From NCBI GenBank assembly GCA_002399025.1, contig DHCV01000020.1:705-53665 (forward strand): DNA of 52,961 nt. Reading direction: 5' to 3'. This DNA comes from Bacteroidales bacterium UBA4893 (GTDB taxonomy: Bacteria; Bacteroidota; Bacteroidia; Bacteroidales; P3). The notes below the pieces were generated by a model. That model was not told where the DNA came from. It did no database searches and saw only the letters and a list, made by a program, of their open reading frames with translations. The position numbers were made by a program, and so were the translations under genes. This document shows, one piece after another, positions 45,501-52,941 of the stretch (its first letter is position 1; every line of letters starts with the position of its first letter).

Positions 45501-47281
45501 GAGATATTAATGAGCAAATTATTTTCCCATTAGGATTATCAATTTCATTAACTAATCCTTTATCAACTGTAGTTGATCAATATATTGGTGTTGATTCAAA
45601 AACTAAACAAAAAAGAGTATTTGGTGGTGACCTTAGAGAAGGAACAGCCTTGTATTCGAGTATTGTTGCAAAAGACCCTAACAAAACATGGTTGTATGGT
45701 GTTGCTGATAATGATGGTAGCGACCTTACTAACTGGATTAAATCAGGAAGTAAAATTTCTTCTGAAACTGTTATCAGAGAATTTGGTACTAATGATGACC
45801 CTAATGCTGTATTTGACTACTTATCTCAAGACCATTACTACACAACAATGGCTGTTATTAATGGAGGCAAGGATACTGTAGAATTTAATCACTCAATTGA
45901 TAAGGCTCAAGATTACGAAACATTCGCAAGTGGATGGTGGGCACCTTATAGATTAACTTCACTTTATGCTAACTATGATGGAACTGTTATTCCTCACCCA
46001 GGATTTTCTTACTATCATTTTAGCTCAGATCTTACACCTGCTTTAAATAAAAAATACAGATTAGACCCTGCGTTTGTTTATTCAACAGCATCTAATAACA
46101 TGAATAACTTATCTTCAGTTGATATTGTTTTCACAAGCGATAAAACCAAATGGACACGTTGCCCTGTTATTGAAATGGGACACGACCAAGAACAAACAGA
46201 AGGTAAGGCTAAACGTTTCCAAATTAGAAAACATGTATCAGTTGATAAGAACGGTAACCCTCTTAATGATGGTACTGAAGGTTGGGGTTGGTTCCCAGGA
46301 TATGCAATTAATCTTGAAACAGGTCAAAGATTAAACATGATGTTTGGTGAAAACTCTCAATTAGGTGTTGGACAACCTGGAAATGGTAGAGATTTAATCT
46401 GGAACCCTACATCAACAACAAGTGATGGTGGTGGAATAGTTTATGGAGGTATGCACTATATATATGTATTGGGTGCTTCACAATTCAAACTATATACTCC
46501 TAACGGACTTGAACCAAATAAGGATATGAGAGATGTATTCCCTCCTTCTTATTATGATAGAGATGGAAGCGGGAATATGGATATGGGTACTTGGGCATAC
46601 AATAAACTAAGAAAATTAGATGTATTGACAATAACAAGCAATAACCATTATAACGACTATAACAATGCTAACTTAACAGATGTAACAGAACTTTTCGCAT
46701 CAGTTATGTGGGTAGGTATGCCGTTAGCAACAGCATTCAATTCTGATCCAAAAGCTGAAATCCCAACTGACGTTACTGTTTCATTAAGAGTTCGTCAACA
46801 ATACAAGAAAAACTACATAAATAATGCTAATGGAACTGCTGCAGCACCTCAAAATGACAACTATCCAATGTATCAATTCTCAATAACTAAGGATATTGCT
46901 ACTTCAGTAGGTAATTTAGATGTTGCTAAAACTGCTTTAGATCAAATAACTGTTGTTCCTAATCCTTATTTTGCTGCTTCAACTTATGAAGGAGACCAAG
47001 TTGAAAATCTTGTTAGGATTTGTAATTTACCTCCTGATTCCTACGTAACCATTTATTCAGTTGATGGTACAGTTATTAGAAAATTACGTGGACCTTCTAA
47101 GAATTTGTCCTCAGGAACAGGAACAGCTCTTACATCAGTTGATTGGGATTTGAAAAACCATAAAGGATTACCAATATCTGGAGGCGCATACATTATTCAT
47201 GTTAAAGCTGATGGAGTAGGAGAAAAGATAGTAAAATGGTTTGGAGCATTACGTCCAGTTGACTTAAACTCTTTTCAATAG
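42530..47281 (+). CDS. Giant secreted protein with T9SS-like C-terminus
   Basis: Secreted protein of 1583 aa with signal peptide MKHIFKITTLVLVCLLLQNSLFA. The N-terminus carries INNVRARINTGGNMWFDGN and ALWIGGQDENKQLRVAALRFG. Asp-rich Ca2+-loop-like segments are present (DVDGDGEYNYSKGDYP, DPDGLDN, YDRDGSGNMDMG). The last 110 residues (VVPNPYFAASTYEGDQVENL, TIYSVDGTVIRKLRG, GLPISGGAYIIHVKADG) look like a FlgD-Ig/T9SS-type domain, but the protein ends FGALRPVDLNSFQ rather than in the usual basic tail. It is 29 bp after the receptor and 44 bp before the PorV-like gene, in one operon. Function unknown. Confidence 0.88.
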   Translation: MKHIFKITTLVLVCLLLQNSLFAREYMGATKRATKSAKAETGVERCRRAQGSAELSINNVRARINTGGNMWFDGNTARYYVPKDGSSTAMFCAALWIGGQDENKQLRVAALRFGQDGDDFWPGPLTVDKNAAVNKSVCEKWDKHFRITKAEVEAFVAACPKNAQGQIIGGPTDPSLITEAIKTWPAHPENYADLKQSKYLAPFKDVDGDGEYNYSKGDYPYYDFNGDLCPVVAKQSGQRYNPIRTMEDSIGTGGEPVHGGILVDQVLKGDETLWWVFNDKGNAHTESKSQNPIGLEIRAQAFAFSMNDEINNMTFYSYEIINRSTFTLQNTYFSQWVDPDLGYSHDDFVGCDVKRGLGYCYNGKATDGPGTGAYSGNPPAVGIDFFQGPYLDPDGLDNPKVYIDLVLGKEPEKLDKYLKKDANGQPIPGDYDTLLITANAEEFIDYWYNVNDKITNGANINGVNFGNGIIDDERFGMRRFVYYENSGHTTKGEPDKATDYYNYLRGMWKTGVKMTFGGDGTSGTVECDFMFPGNTDPWNWGTKGIIPTITDTRGWTEESSNNSAGDRRFMQSAGPFELQPGAINYITVGIPFAQATTGGPYASVTLLRQIDDKCQALFDNCFNLLEGPDAPDLTIKELNRELILFLTNDAPSSNNINESYNKIDVSIPIKYENTNLKDTILYDGSGNPYIHTYDDDTSSIYYDQFYKFEGYQIFQLKDRTVSVADLYDEDKSRLVAQCDIRNFDSKQNDAPIAKLINYTKDDNIGGLVPKVMVDGLNKGIQHTFRITEDMFATTNDKTIVNNKKYYYVAIAYAYNNYKQYNPEDATKLDGQKITYLASRKTGFGRSIAPVIAIPHMLEPEQNGTLVQSAYGNSPEITRIEGNGNGGMIINFKKETLEQLMGKPNEEPIGVSFVPELNYEKNFGPLNIKVIDPVKLRAGSYNIKIIPSDTSTNLMYAKWKLQNADTNLPIYSEKINGTTTDVYSITSDRVIGDINEQIIFPLGLSISLTNPLSTVVDQYIGVDSKTKQKRVFGGDLREGTALYSSIVAKDPNKTWLYGVADNDGSDLTNWIKSGSKISSETVIREFGTNDDPNAVFDYLSQDHYYTTMAVINGGKDTVEFNHSIDKAQDYETFASGWWAPYRLTSLYANYDGTVIPHPGFSYYHFSSDLTPALNKKYRLDPAFVYSTASNNMNNLSSVDIVFTSDKTKWTRCPVIEMGHDQEQTEGKAKRFQIRKHVSVDKNGNPLNDGTEGWGWFPGYAINLETGQRLNMMFGENSQLGVGQPGNGRDLIWNPTSTTSDGGGIVYGGMHYIYVLGASQFKLYTPNGLEPNKDMRDVFPPSYYDRDGSGNMDMGTWAYNKLRKLDVLTITSNNHYNDYNNANLTDVTELFASVMWVGMPLATAFNSDPKAEIPTDVTVSLRVRQQYKKNYINNANGTAAAPQNDNYPMYQFSITKDIATSVGNLDVAKTALDQITVVPNPYFAASTYEGDQVENLVRICNLPPDSYVTIYSVDGTVIRKLRGPSKNLSSGTGTALTSVDWDLKNHKGLPISGGAYIIHVKADGVGEKIVKWFGALRPVDLNSFQ

Positions 47282-47325
47282 TAATAAACAGCACACAAAA
47301 TAGAATATTTTAAATAAGAGATATT

Positions 47326-48408
47326 ATGAAAGATATATATAGAATATTTGCTTTGTTCATGTTAGGAATCATGTTAATTTCTACCACGAACGTTAAAGCA
47401 GGGAATGATGACAGAAGAGGAACTGCAGGAGCAGGCTCACTTTTGATTAACCCTTGGGTAAGAAGTGCTGGCTGGGGAGGAGTTAATACAGCCAATGGTA
47501 CAGGAATAGATGCTTTGTTTTCTAACGTTGCAGGATTGGGAAGAACACCTGGAACAGAAGCCTATGCATCATACAATTTTTGGTTGCAAAACTCTGGAGT
47601 AGGCGTAAGTGCATTTGGAGTTGGACAAAGCTTAGGCGATATGGGAGTTCTTGGACTTTCCGTAACCTCAATGAGCTTTGGTTTAATTGATAGAACAAAA
47701 GAAGGTAGCCCTGAATTTAATAATGGAACTTTCTCAATGAACAATATGAACATTGCACTTTCTTATGCGAAAGCTTTTTCATCTTCAATCTATGGGGGAG
47801 CCTCAGTTAAATTAGTTAATGAGGGAATCGACAATGTTACTGCAACTGGATTTGCAATTGATGCAGGTATCCAATATGTTACAGGAGCAAACTATGAGAT
47901 TAAATTCGGTATTACTTTAAAGAATTGGGGACCTTCAATGAGCTATAGCGGAGACGGTTTGTCAACAGTAGCTTCATTCTATGGTCGTCAAATGTCATTA
48001 GAACAACGTTCTGCAAGCTTTGAAATGCCTTCAAGCTTAAATATCGGTGCTTCTTATGACTTCCTTTTCTCTGAAAACGCACATCGTTTAACCTTAGCAG
48101 GAAACTTTGCTGCAATGGCTTTCTCTAAAGACCAATACACCTTAGGACTTGAATACGGATTTGCAAAAATCTTTATGCTACGTACCTCATACACTTACGA
48201 AGATGCAATAACAAAGAGTGTTTTTGATGCTGATAATGGTTCCACAACCCTTTACACAGGTTTCGCTGCTGGAGCATCAATAATCGCACCTTTAAAGAAA
48301 GCTAAATCAGAAGATGAAAGTGGAGTAAACCTTTCTTTTGACTACGCTTACAGACTAACTAAGGTAGGTGGTGGTATCCACACAATAGGATTGGTTCTAT
48401 CCCTATAG
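47326..48408 (+). CDS. PorV/PorQ-family outer-membrane barrel
   Basis: Outer-membrane beta-barrel of 360 aa with signal peptide MKDIYRIFALFMLGIMLISTTNVKA. The N-terminal GSLLINPWVRSAGWGGVNTANGTGIDALFSNVAGLGRTPGTE is the conserved start of the PorV/PorQ family. Alternating strands (IYGGASVKLVNEGIDNVTATGFAIDAGIQY, KFGITLKNWGPSMSY) follow, ending in IGLVLSL. PorV shuttles T9SS cargo from the translocon to the attachment complex. This copy directly follows a large cargo-like gene and may be dedicated to it, which is inference. Confidence 0.88.
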   Translation: MKDIYRIFALFMLGIMLISTTNVKAGNDDRRGTAGAGSLLINPWVRSAGWGGVNTANGTGIDALFSNVAGLGRTPGTEAYASYNFWLQNSGVGVSAFGVGQSLGDMGVLGLSVTSMSFGLIDRTKEGSPEFNNGTFSMNNMNIALSYAKAFSSSIYGGASVKLVNEGIDNVTATGFAIDAGIQYVTGANYEIKFGITLKNWGPSMSYSGDGLSTVASFYGRQMSLEQRSASFEMPSSLNIGASYDFLFSENAHRLTLAGNFAAMAFSKDQYTLGLEYGFAKIFMLRTSYTYEDAITKSVFDADNGSTTLYTGFAAGASIIAPLKKAKSEDESGVNLSFDYAYRLTKVGGGIHTIGLVLSL

Positions 48409-48433
48409 TATAATTAATTAATTTAATAATATG

Positions 48434-48470
48434 ATCGAAGACCTTTTATTAAGGGTCTTCGATTCTTTTT
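48434..48470 (+). terminator. Terminator of the receptor/cargo/PorV operon
   Basis: Perfect 10-bp arms ATCGAAGACC (48434-48443) and GGTCTTCGAT (48454-48463), then TCTTTTT. Confidence 0.92.
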
Positions 48471-48489
48471 AATCCAAAACACAAAAATT

Positions 48490-48966
48490 ATGTCAGGAAT
48501 AAAGTATTATTCACAAGAAGGCTTGCAACAACTTAAAGACAAGCTACAAAACATGATTGCTGTGGAACGCCCAGCAATAATAGCTGCAATAGCTGAAGCA
48601 AGAGATAAGGGAGACTTATCAGAAAATGCAGAATACGATGCGGCAAAAGACGCTCAAGGACATTTGGAAGCAAAAATTGCTAAACTACAAGCACTAATAA
48701 GCAATGCAAGACTTTTGGATGAAAGCAAACTCGATCTTTCAAAAGTATTATTGCTTTCAAAAGTAGAATTTATAAATCTTGCTAACAAGCAAACACAAGT
48801 TTATGAAATAGTTCCTGAAAGTGAATCAAATCTTAGAGAAGGAAAAATATCAGTAACCTCGCCTATAGCAAAAGGACTATTAGGAAAAAAGGTAGGGGAT
48901 ACAGCAGAGATTCAAGTTCCGGCAGGGGTAATGAAGTTTAAAATAACTAAAATAACGCGAGATTAA
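48490..48966 (+). CDS. greA: Transcription elongation factor GreA
   Basis: Rescues backtracked RNA polymerase by stimulating transcript cleavage. 158 aa, standard length. The N-terminal coiled coil (LQQLKDKLQNM to AKLQALISNARLL) carries the tip residues Asp and Glu in ARDKGDLSENAEYDAAKD. The C-terminal FKBP-like domain includes ISVTSPIAKGLLGKKVGD. The HIT gene begins on the base after its stop. Confidence 0.97.
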   Translation: MSGIKYYSQEGLQQLKDKLQNMIAVERPAIIAAIAEARDKGDLSENAEYDAAKDAQGHLEAKIAKLQALISNARLLDESKLDLSKVLLLSKVEFINLANKQTQVYEIVPESESNLREGKISVTSPIAKGLLGKKVGDTAEIQVPAGVMKFKITKITRD

Positions 48967-49362
48967 ATGGCAACAATATTTTCAAAAATCATTGCAGGAG
49001 AAATACCATGTTATAAGATAGCTGAAACAGAAAATTGTTTTGCTTTCTTAGATATTTCACCACTTGCAAAGGGACATACATTAGTAATCCCCAAAAAGGA
49101 AGTTGATTATATCTTTGATATTGAAGATGAGCTATTGTCGGAGCTGAATATTTTTGCAAAACAAATAGCAAAAGCCATTCAAAAAGCATATCCTTGCCCA
49201 AAAGTAGGGATTGCAGTGATTGGACTTGAGGTTCCTCATGCACATATTCACCTTGTGCCACTAAACAATGTTGGAGATTTAGACTTTAAAAGACCTAAAT
49301 TGGAACTTTCAAAAGAAGAGTTTGAGGAAATAGCTAAAAATATTATCTCATATTTAAAGTAG
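48967..49362 (+). CDS. HIT-family nucleotide-binding hydrolase
   Basis: Protein of 131 aa in the HINT/HIT group: TIFSKIIAGEIPCYKIAETENCFAFLDISPLAKGHTLVIPK is typical, and the active-site triad is HAHIHLVPL (about residues 98-106). It hydrolyses nucleoside phosphoramidates or dinucleotides; the exact substrate is unknown. Directly abuts greA with no gap, so co-transcribed, a common pairing in Bacteroidota. Confidence 0.95.
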   Translation: MATIFSKIIAGEIPCYKIAETENCFAFLDISPLAKGHTLVIPKKEVDYIFDIEDELLSELNIFAKQIAKAIQKAYPCPKVGIAVIGLEVPHAHIHLVPLNNVGDLDFKRPKLELSKEEFEEIAKNIISYLK

Positions 49363-49394
49363 AACAAGAAATTTATTACTAAACTTTATATTAG

Positions 49395-49429
49395 AAAAAG
49401 GCTGTAGTTTGTTAACTCACAGCCTTTTT
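49395..49429 (+). terminator. greA-HIT terminator
   Basis: Perfect 11-bp arms AAAAAGGCTGT (49395-49405) and ACAGCCTTTTT (49419-49429). It opens the gene-free stretch 49363-50538. Confidence 0.9.
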
Positions 49430-49693
49430 ACATTGTATTGACTATTTTTACTCTCTTTTTTCTTTCTATTCTCCTTTAATAAGTATGAGTATAAACTTAA
49501 TTGGTGAATTTGCTTCATCACCTTGAATTCAATTATCCTTTATTTGCACGATTTCTTTAAAATTTACGAGCTTTCCCCATGCTTTGGGTATTCTTACCTC
49601 CCATAATACTTAAATCGGCTTATTTCTTATGTATATGCTTTATTATTTTTCTTCTCCAATTCCAATTAAACTATATTTATATCAAAAATGTCG

Positions 49694-49729
49694 AAGGACT
49701 TTAACGACCTTAAGGACATTAAAGTCCTT
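49694..49729. repeat. Inverted repeat with direct AAGGAC steps
   Basis: Arms AAGGACTTTAA (49694-49704) and TTAAAGTCCTT (49719-49729) match perfectly. The internal AAGGACATTAA makes it also an 18-bp direct repeat. The same AAGGACTTTT/AAAAGTCCTT words return at 50065-50103. Between 49430 and 49694 I see only low-complexity AT-rich DNA. Confidence 0.6.
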
Positions 49730-49895
49730 AAACTCTTTTAGCTTTGTTTATGTCTACTTGTTTTATTCCCCTGAAACAATATTTTAAACTTCAATTACAG
49801 AATAAAATAATATCAACTATTATTTCCCTCTTTTTAACTTTCTATTTTGGGTAAATAATTAATATAAACACAGCACTATATTCAAAATAATTTCG

Positions 49896-49903
49896 TATAT
49901 TTG
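49896..49903 (+). promoter_or_regulatory. Promoter-like -7 element without a nearby ORF
   Basis: TATATTTG followed by CAAATG matches TAnnTTTG, but the next gene starts 635 bp later. A small hairpin (TTTAGGA at 49930, TCCTAAA at 49944) lies just downstream. It may drive a non-coding transcript or a long leader. Confidence 0.4.
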
Positions 49904-49996
49904 CAAATGTAAACCGTTCATTAAGTTTATTTAGGACTATTTATCCTAAATTCAATTTCAGGAGAGCAAATTCCAATCCCTAAAATATATCAAAAA

Positions 49997-50103
49997 AAAG
50001 ATGCACATCTTTTATAGTGAAAGATGTGCATCTTTTGGTATGAAAGATGTGCATCTTTGGGGTGAAAAGTCCTTGATTAAAAAGTTTTTTATAAGGACTT
50101 TTT
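49997..50103. repeat. Palindromic 22-23-bp array with a flipped unit
   Basis: Units at 49997, 50020 and 50043. The core of the first is AAGATGCACATCTT; the second and third have AAGATGTGCATCTT, its reverse complement. Spacers are TTATAGTGA, TTGGTATGA and TGGGGTGA. A fourth step at 50065 changes core to AAAAGTCCTT, which pairs with AAGGACTTTT at 50094-50103. Confidence 0.85.
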
Positions 50104-50230
50104 AGATTTATACGCCGATTAGAGAGAATTATTCCCTATTTAAATTTGAAATAATAGGGATTATTTACCATATACTCTAACTAATGAATTTTATCTATTG
50201 TTTTATTGCATTATTAAAGATAAAAAATCA

Positions 50231-50238
50231 TACCTTTG
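50231..50238 (+). promoter_or_regulatory. Putative promoter of the structured RNA / R-M gene
   Basis: TACCTTTG (TAnnTTTG) followed by CAATGA; TTG at 50206-50208 is 22 bp upstream, a slightly long -33 spacing. It would give a leader of about 290 nt. Confidence 0.5.
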
Positions 50239-50313
50239 CAATGATAAAAAATGTTTAACCAATTCAAATAGACTTATAGAAAAAATAAGGATATAATAAA
50301 ATAAAAATATTGA

Positions 50314-50496
50314 GCTTTAGGCTCTTATTCTCAGGACTGTAAATCACCACATTTAAAAGTAACACGAGAATAATAAGTCGCGAAAGTTCACATTCATTGG
50401 GTGTGGACTATTCGTGCTTATTAGTGTTACTAGGTTTGTGGTGAACCTTCAGCCCTTAATAAGCAATACGAATAGTTCCGCACCTTTCTTTTTGCT
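50314..50496 (+). ncRNA. Long-hairpin RNA candidate (6S-like or leader attenuator)
   Basis: A nested imperfect hairpin can be drawn by eye: CACCACA (50345)/TGTGGTG (50437), AGTAACAC (50358)/GTGTTACT (50424), AATAAG (50372)/CTTATT (50417), CGCGAA (50379)/TTCGTG (50411), AGTTCACA (50385)/TGTGGACT (50402), with a 9-nt apical loop. A basal GGCT (50320)/AGCC (50451) closes an internal bubble. This layout and size recall 6S RNA. A rival pairing uses 50408-50424 (CTATTCGTGCTTATTAG) with 50455-50475 and is followed by a U-rich tract (50484-50498), which would be a terminator. So it may instead be an attenuating leader of the R-M gene 43 bp downstream. Confidence 0.5.
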
Positions 50497-50538
50497 TTTG
50501 AGTTTGAGAGTTTATGCTTTTCAAATACAAACTCTAAT

Positions 50539-52914
50539 ATGGCAAATGAAACTCTTACTGAAAATATAGTTTATGACCATTTTAAGAATGACCCTTTGTT
50601 CTCTGATAAAATTATAAAGACATTACTTGAAAGACAACAATCTTCAAATCCCAAAATTGATTCATTGCTAAAAGGTCAATCAAAAGGCGAAGGAAAAGGA
50701 AGCGGAAGACCTGATTTTATTATTACTTTTCCAACAAATAGTGATTATGTCATTGCAATTGAGTGTAAGGCAGATATTGCAAAACATGAAAGTCAAAATA
50801 AATCAGATTTAAAAAATATAAGAGATTATGCCGTTGATGGTGTTTTACATTATGCGAGGGCATTAAGTGAAGGCTTTAATGTATTAGCAATTGCTGTTAG
50901 TGGTGAAACTTTAGAAAATCTTACTATATCGCATTATCTTTGGAAAAAAGGAGTAGAATCCTATATTGAGAAAAAAGAGGATAATAAATTACTCTCAATC
51001 AATGATTATTTAAAAATGTTTGAGAATGAACATTTCTCAGACAATCTTTTACATATCAATATTGTAGATAAAGCTATTTATCTTAACGAACTATTTCATG
51101 CTTACTCAATACAAGAGAATGAACGATGTACATTAGTAAGTGCTGTTTTATTAGCTCTAACATATAAACCTTTTCGTCTATCTTATCAATCTCATACTAC
51201 TACTAATGCGCTAACAAATTCTATTTTGGATTCTTGTAATAATGTAATAAATTTGAGTGGAGTTCGGAATATACCTCAAATGCTTAATGAATATAGTAAA
51301 TTAAATTCCACTGTTTTATTTAGTAGTGATACAATTCGTAATACAAAGACAAGACAAAACAAACAAACTTTAGACGTACTCAAAACAGAAGTAGTTACTT
51401 ACCTATATGAAAATATTTATCCTTTACTTTCTAAAGAAGAAAAAGGTTTTGATGTTTTAGGAAAGTTTTATTCTGAATTTATTCGCTATGCAGGTTCTCA
51501 ACAAAGCTTAGGCTTAGTATTAACTCCACAACATATTACAGACTTATTTTGTGATTTAGGAGAGGTAACAAAAGATGATGTTTTATATGATTGTTGTTGT
51601 GGAACAGGAGGTTTTCTTATTTCTGGAATGAAAAGAATGTCTTTATTAGCAGGAAATGATAGTGAGAAGAAACTAGCTATTAGAAAAAATCAACTTTGTG
51701 GTGCAGAAGTTTTACCTCAGATGTATACTTATGCTTGTTCAAATATGATGTTGAGAGGAGATGGAAAATCAAATATTTATAATGGAGATTGTTTTAGTTG
51801 TTTGCCTTTCATAAAACCGCATAAACCTACTAAAGCATTTCTTAATCCTCCATATAATGTGGGAAGTGATGGGCAAATGAAATTTATTGAACATGCTTTA
51901 AATGTGGTTGCTCCTCAAAATGGAACAGTGGTTGCAATAGTTCAAATGAGTTGTGCTATAAAAAATGAAAGAGAGCTTATTGCTGTTAAGCGTAGAATAT
52001 TAGAGAAACATCATTTAAAAGCTGTTCTCTCAATGCCAGATGATTTGTTTTATCCAGTTGGGGTTGTTACTTGCATTATGGTTTTTGAATCAAATAAACC
52101 TAATGCAGGTTTAGAAACGTTCTTTGGATATTTTAAAGATGATGGATTTGAAAAAAGAAAGAATCAAGGGAGAATAGATGTTCGTAACCATTATGAAGCA
52201 ATAAAAGAAAAATGGCTTCATGCATATAATAATAAAAAAGCAACCCCAGGTCTTTCTGTAATGCAAGAAGTTACTGCTGAAGAAGAATGGTGTGCAGAGG
52301 CTTATATGGAAACAGATTACAGTAATCTTAATGATGATATTTTTATTAATAGAATGAGAGATTATATTTCATTTTTAGTTTCTATAAGTAATCCTTATGA
52401 ATATTTTGATTTTAAAAATATACCTTTGTTTAATCAAAAAATATCTATTAATATTGAAAATATAGAATGGTTTGTTGTAGGAGAATTATTTGAATGTTCT
52501 ACTACAAGTCATACTATTCAGCAAGAAACTATTAAGGGTAATACTCCTTTTGTTACAAGAAGTGCTTTAAATAATGGAGTCAGTGGATTTATAAATGATG
52601 AAAATTTATCGATATATGAAGGGAATTGTATCACAATAGGCGCAGAAGGAATTGTAGCCTTTTTCCAGCCAAAAACATTTGCAACAGGAGTAAAAGTATA
52701 TACAATAAGACACTCTAAGATGAATGTTTATAATGCAATGTTTATAATAACTATTCTAAATTTAGAGAACTATAGATATAATTATGGCAATGCTCGTATC
52801 TTAAACAAAATACAAAGAGAAAAAATAAAACTCCCTGTTGCTAAAAATGGAGAACCTGATTGGGAATTCATGGAAAATTATATTAAGAGCTTGCCTTATT
52901 CAGCTTGTTTGTAA
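50539..52914 (+). CDS. One-chain restriction-modification enzyme (nuclease-MTase-TRD)
   Basis: A 791-aa fusion resembling type IIG/BcgI-like systems. The N-terminal PD-(D/E)xK nuclease has Asp59 (GRPDFIITF) and Glu75-Cys-Lys77 (VIAIECKAD). A helical linker leads to an N6-adenine methyltransferase: SAM motif LYDCCCGTGGF (Asp about 351) and catalytic NPPY (436-439, FLNPPYNVGSDGQM). The C-terminal target-recognition domain (FVTRSALNNGVSGFINDE, CITIGAEGIVAFFQP, TGVKVYTI) ends with the S-subunit-like GEPDWEFMENYIKSLP. It would cut unmodified foreign DNA and methylate its own. There is only one recognition domain, and no separate S gene is in the window. The codon use and AT-rich flanks do not look strikingly foreign. 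Confidence 0.92.
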   Translation: MANETLTENIVYDHFKNDPLFSDKIIKTLLERQQSSNPKIDSLLKGQSKGEGKGSGRPDFIITFPTNSDYVIAIECKADIAKHESQNKSDLKNIRDYAVDGVLHYARALSEGFNVLAIAVSGETLENLTISHYLWKKGVESYIEKKEDNKLLSINDYLKMFENEHFSDNLLHINIVDKAIYLNELFHAYSIQENERCTLVSAVLLALTYKPFRLSYQSHTTTNALTNSILDSCNNVINLSGVRNIPQMLNEYSKLNSTVLFSSDTIRNTKTRQNKQTLDVLKTEVVTYLYENIYPLLSKEEKGFDVLGKFYSEFIRYAGSQQSLGLVLTPQHITDLFCDLGEVTKDDVLYDCCCGTGGFLISGMKRMSLLAGNDSEKKLAIRKNQLCGAEVLPQMYTYACSNMMLRGDGKSNIYNGDCFSCLPFIKPHKPTKAFLNPPYNVGSDGQMKFIEHALNVVAPQNGTVVAIVQMSCAIKNERELIAVKRRILEKHHLKAVLSMPDDLFYPVGVVTCIMVFESNKPNAGLETFFGYFKDDGFEKRKNQGRIDVRNHYEAIKEKWLHAYNNKKATPGLSVMQEVTAEEEWCAEAYMETDYSNLNDDIFINRMRDYISFLVSISNPYEYFDFKNIPLFNQKISINIENIEWFVVGELFECSTTSHTIQQETIKGNTPFVTRSALNNGVSGFINDENLSIYEGNCITIGAEGIVAFFQPKTFATGVKVYTIRHSKMNVYNAMFIITILNLENYRYNYGNARILNKIQREKIKLPVAKNGEPDWEFMENYIKSLPYSACL

Positions 52915-52941
52915 TTAAATTTATTCTTTTAATCGGATAAC

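Noticed and set aside
49430..49690. tRNA or small protein gene
   Set aside because: No cloverleaf or T-loop consensus, and no ORF of useful length with a plausible start.
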